Shown one piece after another: positions 33,126 to 43,600 of a stretch of DNA of 64,000 bases. The notes beneath the pieces were generated by a model. The model ran no database searches and was not told the origin of the DNA. It saw only the letters and a list, made by a program, of their open reading frames with translations. The stretch's first letter is position 1; each line of letters begins with the position of its first letter. A program made the position numbers and the translations under genes. Origin of the DNA: Echinarachnius parma. Its lineage: Eukaryota; Echinodermata; Echinoidea; Clypeasteroida; Echinarachniidae. Location: the NCBI GenBank assembly GCA_037951105.1, contig JBAMJV010008132.1, positions 1-64,000 of the forward strand, written 5' to 3'.

Positions 33126-33341
33126 AGTTCCAACGAGTTTGCAAGTTTCCGACGTTGGTCCAACGTTGGCTTGCTACCTGGGTGTAGATATTCATTTTAT
33201 ATTGAATATCTTATATGCATAATATGATACTATTTTAGTTATTGTGCGGGGACCCACAACTTACTTATAGGGGAAAAAGAAAAGAAAACAAAAATGATGT
33301 ATATATATATATATAATATAATAATTGTGAATAAAATAGGA

Positions 33342-33905
33342 TGAAATTAGGCCGAGCGCGGGTGCGTCCGTACTAATAATGTCCTAGAAGGTATACACTT
33401 TGTTGGTTAGTGTATAGTTAAGTTATAAATATATGTTTTAGTGCGCGGGGGTGCACACATTATTTATAGATGAGATATAAATAACACACAGTTATAATCA
33501 GGCCAAAACATATTCTCCTCGTTATAAATGGTACCACGTTATAAGCGAGCTTGTTATAACGGGGTTTCCCTGTACATACATAGTAATAGTTGCTTATAGA
33601 GTAGTTTCTCGTCAGACCGAGCGCGGGTGCGTCCGGATTGATGATGCTACTCCAGAAGGCATTAAATCTCTGCACAGACACTTTATAAATGAGATATAGA
33701 CACATACTCTGTAAACTTGTAGTATAGATATAAATACACATGCCTGTGCGCGGGGGTGCACATATGTTTTATAGACAAGATTTTGATATATATATGAATT
33801 TGTTTCGGTGAAATGTGCGGGGGCGCATACACAGATACACACAAATATATAATATATATAATAAAATAAAATATTGTACTCAGATCGGACGCGGGTGCGT
33901 ACATT
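33342..33905 (+). repeat. Array of hairpins with constant loop, copy 2 (second part)
   Basis: Loops occur near 33357, 33445, 33620, 33748 and 33889. Stems are TTAG/CTAA, GTGC/GCAC, TCA/TGA with CCG/CGG, and CAGA/TCTG. A last copy follows at about 35121-35140 (TGTG…CACA), beyond the 1.08-kb insertion. Confidence 0.75.
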
Positions 33906-33953
33906 CTGTCGATGATAGTGGTCATAATATACATAATATATTATAAAAGATAT

Positions 33954-35036
33954 GAGACCGGCTCCCAGAGAATGGGTGTAAAGTCGGGATGGGTCTTTAG
34001 TACTTAGAGCCTCAAATTCATAAAATATTGTCTTTGGCTGAAATTTTTAACTTCATGGGATTTGATACTTACATGTTTCATCTACATTCTCTGAAAATTT
34101 CAGGTCCTTAATCGAATTTTTTATGCCGTAAATAATGATTTTTCTAAGCAACCTTCATTTCGGTTTCGACCCGAAACTCAGTAAATCCGCGCTGGCTGAT
34201 CATGATCGATTGTGAAACGAACGCGCCAGCTATGTGTGTGATTCGACCATAACGCCGCGGCGAGCTGAAAGAAGAAAGCACTGTAGCTGTACAGTGATTG
34301 TTCAGACTAACCTGAATAGAGTTGTATTGTCCGTGTGTTGTACATTTCCGGGAAGCGTTCGCGGCATTTAACTTACTGTAAAGTAAACGAGAAGTTTGTT
34401 TGTTTATAATTCTGTGGGTACCGCATTGAATCGCGCTGGGCATGCCGCAAGTGTGCAGTGTGCGTGTGCAGCGTACCATATCATACGGTATCAAACTGCG
34501 CTTTTCTTTTGTCTACCGGTGGTACAGCGGCGGTATGGTGAATATGATGCGGTGGTTTATGGCGGTACGTACATACATAATACACCGCGGTTGTAATACA
34601 TGCACATCAAAGGGCAGCACATGGGCTAGTTTGTCGATCAACTGAGACTTAGGGCTGAGGCTTTGTACAATTACGTAATACCTGCGAAAGCGTTGCTGAT
34701 TGGCCGATGAATAACAGTATAACTGCGCATGCATTATTTCGTTTGCTGATCGATTACGAAAAGCGGAAAGGTGAAAGCGAACCGTTCAACTTCTCGCTCG
34801 GTGTGTGAGAATGCTTTTCTGAATGGATGCAAAACTTTAGAAGCGATTTTCTCCGTTGTTTGACAAATCACGGGGCTCTGGTCCATGTTATTAATTTGCG
34901 TTTTTCTAGCCTTCAAGAAACTCATACTTATCAAGTTGTATATCATTTTAAAGCTGAAATTCTAGAGAATTCAAACCACTAAAAATCTCAATTTTGATAT
35001 TCCCGATGAATTACCCAAAGTGACAGAGCCGGTCAC
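33954..35036. mobile_element. 1.08-kb TIR element in the 3' region of copy 2
   Basis: The ends GAGACCGGCTC and GAGCCGGTCAC are inverse to each other over about ten bases and are flanked by ATAT (33950-33953, 35037-35040). Copy 1 has the empty site near 9517-9530 (ATATATCTTTTATAA). The interior shows no transposase and is more GC-rich than its surroundings. The superfamily is unknown. Confidence 0.75.
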
Positions 35037-35218
35037 ATATATACATTTATATATGCATTATAATAAAAAAAAAAAAAAAATGATAGCTCCTTTGGCTATT
35101 ATATATGTTTGCATGCGTTTATTGGTGTGAGCGCGGGTGCGCACATATTGATAACCGTAGGTGGGAATGATTATAAAGATTAATACTTAAATTATTATTA
35201 TTATTATTATTTTTTTTA

Positions 35219-35350
35219 CAAGGAGACAGGGAGCGCGCCCTCGTTTGGCATCCACGGACGCAACCACGTTTCCCCCATCACGATGGGGGTTTTTCGTGGC
35301 CTCCGCGAACTAGTGCATTCGCACTAGTCAGGTGCCAAACGCCTTGCCCA
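35219..35350 (+). other. Conserved branched RNA structure, copy 2
   Basis: It is the same fold as at 9203-9335 in sense orientation: closing stem CGTTTGGCA/TGCCAAACG, inner arm with CCCCATCACGATGGGG and side hairpin ACTAGTGCATTCGCACTAGT. It ends about 95 bp before the element's 3' end. Confidence 0.72.
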
Positions 35351-35360
35351 TTGTATATGT

Positions 35361-35420
35361 TTGGCCTTCGGCCAATTATATAGACATGGCGTAAATAGTC
35401 AATTTTGACTGAGTCGCCAT
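35361..35420 (+). other. Two terminal hairpins before the 3' tail, copy 2
   Basis: TTGGCCTTCGGCCAA is a 6-7-bp stem with a tight loop. It is followed by ATGGCG…CGCCAT with TCAA/TTGA inside. Both are kept in copy 3 (about 21409-21473), and the second is kept in a different sequence in copy 4. They immediately precede the tail and are the likely recognition part for reverse transcription. Confidence 0.7.
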
Positions 35421-35446
35421 TTAAACAAAAAAACTAACTAACTAAC

Positions 35447-35589
35447 TCATTTGACAAAGTGTTGCAGCGGCACACGAAACGTCATGATCGTTAAGATTCC
35501 TAGTTTGACCATACATTGCGAGACAAACGAATATCACTATCGATATTATTTCCGATACTATATCCGCAATGGATAATGTATTTACTATT
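35447..35589 (-). repeat. Partial 464-bp unit (right boundary)
   Basis: It holds the last 143 bp of the unit in inverse orientation, from the retrotransposon target outward, and ends where the 12-bp direct repeat begins. Confidence 0.85.
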
Positions 35590-35601
35590 ATGATTAACAT
35601 T
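35590..35601 (+). repeat. 12-bp direct repeat, right flank of the composite insertion
   Basis: ATGATTAACATT, identical to 8989-9000. The bases resemble part of the unit itself (ATGTTCAATCAATAATAG in inverse, with two one-base gaps), so micro-homology may have guided the insertion. Confidence 0.65.
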
Positions 35602-35624
35602 ATCACAACATACCGCCCCCTTAC

Positions 35625-35846
35625 CTCTGGGATCCGAGCTACAGTCTGTGTTTTCCTGGTCTTCCTGTCGCAGTTTCCAGTGGCGATATGCAGACACGTT
35701 TGTCCCTCATCTGATGGAAGGTTTAAATCAGCTCCGTGATGTTTTAACGCCTTCACTGTCGCCGTATGACCCCGTTGTGTTGCATTGTGGAGAGCAGTGA
35801 AGCCGCGGCTGTCTTGTTGGTTGACGAAATCTGTCAGAAGTAATGC
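35625..35846 (-). CDS. Penultimate coding exon of the ankyrin gene
   Basis: On the minus strand an acceptor (TTTCCCGTCAG) precedes 74 codons, and GAG|GTAAGG forms the donor at 35625/35624. The peptide contains DFVNQQDSRGFTALHNATQ and HHGADLNLPSDEGQTCLH, that is, one full ankyrin repeat and the start of another. Both ends are phase 0, compatible with the large exon upstream and the terminal exon downstream. Only 23 bp separate the donor from the composite insertion, which left the splice site intact. Confidence 0.8.
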
Positions 35847-36786
35847 CTGACGGGAAACATTAAAAAAAAAAAAATATCCATTACGATTTTGATTGTTTGA
35901 AAACGAATGTTGCAAAACAATCAACAATTGCTCATTTTTCACAAATATTAAAACCATTGACATTAACAACAGAAATAGCACATCTCATAATATCAATTAT
36001 ATACAAACTATACCCGTAAACAAGTTCGAAAACTCAACTTTGATCGATTTGATCAATCCTCTGAATTATAATTATTTTTGTTAACGTTGTTGTTGTTGAC
36101 ATGGTACAAAGTGACAAACGCTTGATAAATTAATGTGTATTTCTTTGATCTGATATATGTCAAATGAATGATGTGTATACAAATTCATAGTAAAATAATG
36201 TCATATGACCGAGTCCTGACCGAAAATACAAAGAGATATTCCCTTAATACTAATTTGCACTAATTTTAAAAATGCGAGACACCACGAAAGGAGAAATAAT
36301 GTTAAGAGTAAAATCAGGATGGATGCATTTTGGATGATGTTGATCGATACAAATATACCCATGTCACTAAGAAGAAGACTGTTCAACCAATGCGTTATAA
36401 CAACCATGACATATGGATCATAAACATGGTTAATGACATAAGAACTAGAACATAAGCTTGTGGCAACTCAACGAGGTATGGAGAGAAACAATGTGCAAAT
36501 TAGTATGCCCCAGGTTGCCAAGGTGGCAACCTCGCTGAATTTGATAAGGAAACCATTTAGAACATGAATAATTAAAAAAAACATTGGACTAAAGAACGTA
36601 TTCAGGTCCAATACACAAAATATAGGACCACCGACAGGACTAAACGCATAGTCATAACGAATGGGACATAATTTACAAGAAAATTAACACGCTTTCATAT
36701 GATGATTACATTTAACATAATGATTATGTAATGTAAAGTACTAAAATATCTTCAGGAAAGTGTAAATTTGTTATGCAACGCCTTAA

Positions 36787-37122
36787 AGGGATCTAGTAAC
36801 TTTGAACAAAGTGATGAGTGGTTGATACAATATATATTGGTGTTAATATGTCCACTGGGTGTTGTATGAAAATTTCAAGTTGAATGGACTTTATATGGCC
36901 GAGTAATGAGCAAAAATGCAAAGCGACATTCACTAACTCATTGCACTCACTTTGTACACGGTTCTGACGATCCGTTGGATAATTTGACATTGTTAACGAA
37001 AGGGAAATTTGAAAAACCGAAACCTGTCCCATGCTTTAAAAAAAAAAAAAAATACAACAAGGTTTGAGGGAGCCGCTAGAATTTCAATTGGAATTTGAGG
37101 ATTTGGACAATTTAAAGTCCCT
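36787..37122. mobile_element. TTAA-flanked MITE, family B
   Basis: The ends AGGGATC… and …AGTCCCT are directly flanked by TTAA (36783-36786 and 37123-37126). Internal landmarks such as CCTGTCCCATG, TTTGAAAAACCGAAAC and GAGTAATGAGCAAAAATGCA recur in inverse orientation in the copy at 51453-51832. The terminal repeats are short. It lies in the intron between the two upstream ankyrin exons. Confidence 0.75.
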
Positions 37123-37697
37123 TTAAATTTCACATTATATAAATAATGCAGTTTTGTATATTTCGCTGTCGATCCTCCCCGATATTTACCTTTACTGTAC
37201 ACACCCGACTTTCTTAATCATTACAGGTGAGGTGTCATTGGAAATAAAAAATAACCAGACCTTCTGTAGGTACCATTAATATTCTTCATTTTTACGACAT
37301 TAATCGTCGAAAGAACTTGGAACTTGAGAAAACCATGATGTGAGAGTCAATTTTTTGCGCATTTGCTACATTTAACTTTTGATCTTCCCACCTTTTAAAA
37401 TATACTTGGTTAACCCAAACCTCATAAAAATATCATGTTAATGAGAAATTAGCTCGCTATAAACCGATAGCAAATATAACTAACATGAATTTTTAAGAAA
37501 AGAGAAATAATCGATCAAGCCCGAGTTTCCGAACATTTTCAGAGGGATTACAATAATTATACAAAATAGACTAACGGGTATCCGTAAATGAAAAGAACGA
37601 TTAATGACATGCACAAAATGACTTTACGTGTTTAAAGGTTAATTTATTATACCGATATAAGCATGTTAACAATTTCAGTTATCATAATTATACACAC

Positions 37698-40600
37698 CTT
37701 CTCTGTATCACTCCTTTTCGCTCCATTGTGTTTTTGCAGGAATGTTTCTGTATCTTTACTCAATAGGCAGTTCACGACATCGACGTGACCGTTCCTCGAT
37801 GCATGATGCAGGGCTGTGCGTCCATCAACATCTCTCAGCTTCATGTCGGCTCCTTGACCCACGAGATACTCTGCAACCTCATGCTGACCCATCGATGACG
37901 CTGTGTGTAGAGCAGTCGATCCACCTGTGACACGGCAATTGATATTTGCGCCTTCGCTGAGAAGGACCTTGACAACTTCAAGTTGACCTTCCCCGGAAGC
38001 ACCAAACAAGGCCTTTGTCGATTCACTTAGCTCGTCTGAATCCATCGAAGCTGCACCTCTTTGTGCAATGAACTTCGCCACATCCAAAAATCCTGACGAT
38101 AGAGCATAATGGAGAGGTGTGTTTCCAATGGAATCAACAGCAAACAACATGGATCCGTGATTTATCAGAAGCTCTACGATGCGGATATCCCCTGCCCTTG
38201 CTGCATGATGCAGGGCCGTGCGTCCATCAGTATCTTTCAGCTTCATGTCGGCTTCTTGACCCACTAGATACTCTGCAACCTCATGCTGACCCATCGATGA
38301 CGCTGTGTGTAGAGCAGTCGATCCACCTGTGACACGGCAATTGATATTTGCGCCTTCGCTGAGAAGGACCTTGACAACTTCAAGTTGACCTTCCTCGGAA
38401 GCACCAAACAAGGCCTTTGTCGATTCACTTAGCTCGTCTGAATCAACCGAAGCTGCACCTCTCCGTGCAATGAACTTCGCCACATCCAACAATCCTGACG
38501 ATAGAGCATAATGGAGAGGTGTGTTTCCAATGGAATCAACAGCAAACAACATGGATCCGTGATTTATCAGAAGCTCTACGATGCGGATATCACCTCCTTT
38601 TACTGCATGATGAAGTGCTGTCCATCCCTTGTTGTCTTTTTCATGTAGCTGACATTCCGAATCGAACAGTAAAGAACAAGGTTCAAAGTCGCTCTTCGAC
38701 GCAGAGACATGTAAAGCTGTCATGCAGTCTATGTCCCGTCTATGCACATCAGCCCCTTGACTAATCATATATTTCACTGTATTTAGATGACCACCTTGTG
38801 ATGCTACATGCAGGGCTGTACATCCATTATCATCTCCCTTGTTCGCATCAGCCCCTTGACTTATCAAATATTTCACTGTTTCTAGATGACCTCCATGTGA
38901 TGCTGCGAGCAGGGCTGTCCATCCATCATTATCTCCCTTGTTCACATCAGCATCTTGACTTATCAGATATTTCACTCTTTTGAGATTACCTCCATATGAT
39001 GCTGATTGAAGGGCTTTTCGTCCATTGTTATCTCCCTTGTTCTCATCAGCGCCTTGACTTATCAGATATTTCACTGTTTCGAAATGACCATCCTGTGATG
39101 CTGAATGAAGGGCTGTCCGTCCATTGTTGTTATCTCCCGTGTTCGCATCAGCGCCTTGACTTATCAGATATTTCACTCTTTTGAGATTACCTCCATATGA
39201 TGCTGATTGAAGGGCTTTTCGTCCATTGTTATCTCCCTTGTTCTCATCAGCGCCTTGACTTATCAGATATTTCACTGTTTCGAGATGACCATCCTGTGAT
39301 GCTGAATGAAGGGCTGTCCGTCCATTGTTGTTATCTCCCGTGTTCGCATCAGCGCCTTGACTTATCAGGTATTTCACTGTTTCGAGATGACCTCCCTGTG
39401 ATGCTGAATGAAGGGCTGTCCATCCATTGTTATCTCCCTTGTTCGCATCAGCACCTTGACTCATGAGATATTTCACTGTTTGGAGATTACCTCCAAATGA
39501 TGCTGCATGCAGGGCTGTACATCCATCATTATCTCCCTTGTTCGCATCAGCGCCTTGCCTTATCAGATATTTCACTGTTTCGAGATGACCTTCCTGTGAT
39601 GCTGCGTGAAGGGCTGTCCATCCATCATTATCTCCCTTGTTCACATCAGCATCTTGACTTATCAGATATTTCACTTTTTCGAGATGACCTTCCTTTGATG
39701 CTGCTTGAAGTGCTGTCCATCCATCATTATCTCCCTTGTTCGCATCAGCGCCTTGCCTTATCAGATATTTCACTGTTTCGAGATGACCTTCCTGTGATGC
39801 TGCGTGAAGGGCTGTCCATCCATCATTATCTCCCTTGTTCACATCAGCATCTTGACTTATCAGATAGTTCACTGTTTCGAGATGACCTTCCTCTGATGCT
39901 GCTTGAAGTGCTGTCCATCCATCATTATCTCCCTTGTTCGCATCAGCGCCTTGCCTTATCAGATATTTCACTGTTTCGAGATTACCTCCATATGATGCTG
40001 AATGAAGGGCTGTCCGTCCATTGCCATCTCCCTTGTTCGCATCAGCGCCTTGACTTATCATATATTTCACTGTTTCGAGATGACCTTCCTGTGATGCTGC
40101 GTGAAGGGCTGTCCATCCATCATTATCTCCCTTGTTCACATCAGCATCTTGACTTATCAGATAGTTCACTGTTTCGAGATGACCTTCCTCTGATGCTGCT
40201 TGAAGTGCTGTCCATCCATCATTATCTCCCTTGTTCGCATCAGCGCCTTGCCTTATCAGATATTTCACTGTTTCGAGATTACCTCCATATGATGCTGAAT
40301 GAAGGGCTGTCCGTCCATTGCCATCTCCCTTGTTCGCATCAGCGCCTTGACTTATCATATATTTCACTGTTTCGAGATGACCTTCCTGTGATGCTGCGTG
40401 AAGGGCTGTCCATCCATCATTATCTCCCTTGTTCGCATCAGCGCCTTGCCTTATCAGATATTTCACTGTTTCGAGATTACCTCCATGTGATGCTGAATGA
40501 AGGGCTGTCCGCCCATTGCCATCTCCCTTGTTCGCATCAGCGCCTTGACTTATCATATATTTCACTGTTTCGAGATGACCTTCCTGTGATGCTGCGTGAA

Positions 40601-43600
40601 GGGCTGTCCATCCATCATTATCTCCCTTGTTCACATCAGCATCTTGACTTATCAGATATTTCACTGTTTCGAGATGACCTTCCTGTGATGCTGAATGAAG
40701 GGCTGTCCGTCCATTGTTGTTATCTTCCTTCTTCGCATCAGCGCCTTGACTTATCAGGTATTTCACTGTTTCGAGATGACCTTTCTGTGATGCTGCGTGA
40801 AGGGCTGTCCGTCCATTGTCATCTCCCTTGTTCGCATCAGCGCCTTGACTTATCAGATATTTCACTGTTTCGAGATGACCTTCCTGTGATGCTGAATGAA
40901 GGGCTGTCCGTCCATTGTTGTTATCTCCCGTGTTCGCATCAGCGCCTTGACTTATCAGATATTTCACTCTTTTGAGATTACCTCCAAATGATGCTGCATG
41001 CAGGGCTGTACATCCATCATTATCTCCCTTGTTCGCATCAGCGCCTTGCCTTATCAGATATTTCACTGTTTCGAGATGACCTTCCTGTGATGCTGCGTGA
41101 AGGGCTGTCCATCCATCATTATCTCCCTTGTTCACATCAGCATCTTGACTTATCAGATATTTCACTGTTTCGAGATGACCTTCCTGTGATGCTGCGTGAA
41201 GGGCTGTCCATCCATCATTATCTCCCTTGTTCACATCAGCATCTTGACTTATCAGATAGTTCACTGTTTCGAGATGACCTTCCTCTGATGCTGCTTGAAG
41301 TGCTGTCCATCCATCATTATCTCCCTTGTTCGCATCAGCGCCTTGCCTTATCAGATATTTCACTGTTTCGAGATTACCTCCATATGATGCTGAATGAAGG
41401 GCTGTCCGTCCATTGCCATCTCCCTTGTTCGCATCAGCGCCTTGACTTATCATATATTTCACTGTTTCGAGATGACCTTCCTGTGATGCTGCGTGAAGGG
41501 CTGTCCATCCATCATTATCTCCCTTGTTCACATCAGCATCTTGACTTATCAGATAGTTCACTGTTTCGAGATGACCTTCCTCTGATGCTGCTTGAAGTGC
41601 TGTCCATCCATCATTATCTCCCTTGTTCGCATCAGCGCCTTGCCTTATCAGATATTTCACTGTTTCGAGATTACCTCCATATGATGCTGAATGAAGGGCT
41701 GTCCGTCCATTGCCATCTCCCTTGTTCGCATCAGCGCCTTGACTTATCATATATTTCACTGTTTCGAGATGACCTTCCTGTGATGCTGCGTGAAGGGCTG
41801 TCCATCCATCATTATCTCCCTTGTTCGCATCAGCGCCTTGCCTTATCAGATATTTCACTGTTTCGAGATTACCTCCATGTGATGCTGAATGAAGGGCTGT
41901 CCGCCCATTGCCATCTCCCTTGTTCGCATCAGCGCCTTGACTTATCATATATTTCACTGTTTCGAGATGACCTTCCTGTGATGCTGCGTGAAGGGCTGTC
42001 CATCCATCATTATCTCCCTTGTTCACATCAGCATCTTGACTTATCAGATATTTCACTGTTTCGAGATGACCTTCCTGTGATGCTGAATGAAGGGCTGTCC
42101 GTCCATTGTTGTTATCTTCCTTCTTCGCATCAGCGCCTTGACTTATCAGGTATTTCACTGTTTCGAGATGACCTTTCTGTGATGCTGCGTGAAGGGCTGT
42201 CCGTCCATTGTCATCTCCCTTGTTCGCATCAGCGCCTTGACTTATCAGATATTTCACTGTTTCGAGATGACCTTCCTGTGATGCTGAATGAAGGGCTGTC
42301 CGTCCATTGTTGTTATCTCCCGTGTTCGCATCAGCGCCTTGACCTATCAGATATGTAACTGTTTCGAGATGACCTTCCTGTGATGCTGCGTGAAGGGCTG
42401 TCCATCCATCATTATCTCCCTTGTTCACATCAGCATCTTGACTTATCAGATAGTTCACTATTTCGAGATGACCTTCCTGTGATGCTGCGTGAAGGGCTGT
42501 ATATCCACCATTACATCCCATGTTCGCATCAGCACCTTGACTTATGAGATATTTCACTGTTTCGAGATTACCTCCATATGATGCTGAATGAAGGGCTGTC
42601 CGTCCATTGCCATCTCCCTTGTTCGCATCAGCGCCTTGACTTATCATATATTTCACTGTTTCGAGATGACCTTCCTGTGATGCTGCGTGAAGGGCTGTCC
42701 ATCCATCATTATCTCCCTTGTTCGCATCAGCGCCTTGCCTTATCAGATATTTCACTGTTTCGAGATGACCTTCCTGTGATGCTGCGTGAAGGGCTGTCCA
42801 TCCATCATTATCTCCCTTGTTCACATCAGCATCTTGACTTATCAGATATTTCACTGTTTCGAGATGACCTTCCTGTGATGCTGCGTGAAGGGCTGTCCAT
42901 CCATCATTATCTCCCTTGTTCACATCAGCATCTTGACTTATCAGATATTTCACTGTTTCGAGATGACCTTCCTGTGATGCTGAATGAAGGGCTGTCCGTC
43001 CATTGTTGTTATCTCCCTTCTTCGCATCAGCGCCTTGACTTATCAGATATTTCACTGTTTCGAGATGACCTTCCTGTGATGCTGCGTGAAGGGCTGTCCA
43101 TCCATCATTATCTCCCTTGTTCACATCAGCATCTTGACTTATCAGATATTTCACTGTTTCGAGATGACCTTCCTGTGATGCTGAATGAAGGGCTGTCCGT
43201 CCATTGTTGTTATCTCCCTTCTTCGCATCAGCGCCTTGACTTATCAGATATTTCACTGTTTCGAGATGACCTTCCTGTGATGCTGCGTGAAGGGCTGTCC
43301 ATCCATCATTATCTCCCTTGTTCACATCAGCATCTTGACTTATCAGATAGTTCACTATTTCGAGATGACCTTCCTGTGATGCTGCTTGAAGTGCTGTCCA
43401 TCCATCATTATCTCCCTTGTTCGCATCAGCGCCTTGCCTTATCAGATATTTCACTGTTTCGAGATTACCTCCATATGATGCTGAATGAAGGTCTGTCCGT
43501 CCATTGCCATCTCCCTTGTTCGCATCAGCGCCTTGACTTATCATATATTTCACTGTTTCGAGATGACCTTCCTGTGATGCTGCGTGAAGGGCTGTCCATC

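Larger units (their letters stand above)
28944..33182. mobile_element. 4.2-kb CAACGTTGG-rich TIR element
   Basis: The ends CCCAGGTAGCAAGCCAACG and inverse CGTTGGCTTGCTACCTGGG are flanked by TG (28942-28943, 33183-33184). The sister copy 1 has the uninterrupted site CTACAGGTACC near 10341-10351, so the insertion and a 2-bp duplication can be read directly. The interior holds irregular GTTGG/CCAAC palindromes (28950-29490), CAACAAGCATC repeats, about 400 bp of plain AT-rich sequence, a deleted Gypsy element and a 60-bp satellite. No transposase is visible. The superfamily is not assigned. Confidence 0.82.
21970..35446 (+). mobile_element. Full-length target-specific non-LTR retrotransposon, copy 2
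   Basis: It starts directly after …AATATCATT of one unit and ends with (CTAA)n against TCATTTGACAAAG of the next partial unit, giving a target duplication of about 5 bp (TCATT). The span is 13.5 kb. Subtracting the two later insertions (28944-33182 and 33954-35036) gives about 8.2 kb. The order is a short 5' leader, ORF1 (zinc knuckles), ORF2 (endonuclease, RT, RNase H), ORF3 (SGNH hydrolase), a long AT-rich 3' region with a hairpin array, a branched RNA block, two terminal hairpins and a tail. The RNase H domain and CCHC end place it near the I/Nimb/LOA-type groups rather than CR1 or RTE; the clade is inferred. Confidence 0.88.
9001..35589. mobile_element. 26.6-kb composite insertion (464-bp units plus site-specific retrotransposons)
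   Basis: The whole block is bounded by partial 464-bp units in opposite orientation (9001-9107 plus, 35447-35589 minus) and by a 12-bp direct repeat. Inside are two full units and one split unit in plus orientation (14058-16210), two full units in minus orientation (17101-17576 and 21501-21969) and four retrotransposon copies. Relative to the unit, every retrotransposon has the same orientation. The block therefore looks like a foldback-type structure whose arms are arrays of the unit, later filled by target-specific retrotransposons. What moved the block is not visible: I find no transposase. It sits wholly inside the last intron of the ankyrin gene. Confidence 0.65.

Noticed and set aside
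31255..33195. Long open frames on both strands with repeating VQRDCPTSFSLRVTDVG-type peptides
   Set aside because: They are products of a 60-bp satellite whose unit length is a multiple of three; several frames are open at once on both strands.
9001..35589. Polinton/Maverick or Helitron as the nature of the composite
   Set aside because: No DNA polymerase B, integrase, capsid, Rep or helicase sequence was seen. Polintons duplicate 6 bp and Helitrons none, against 12 bp here.
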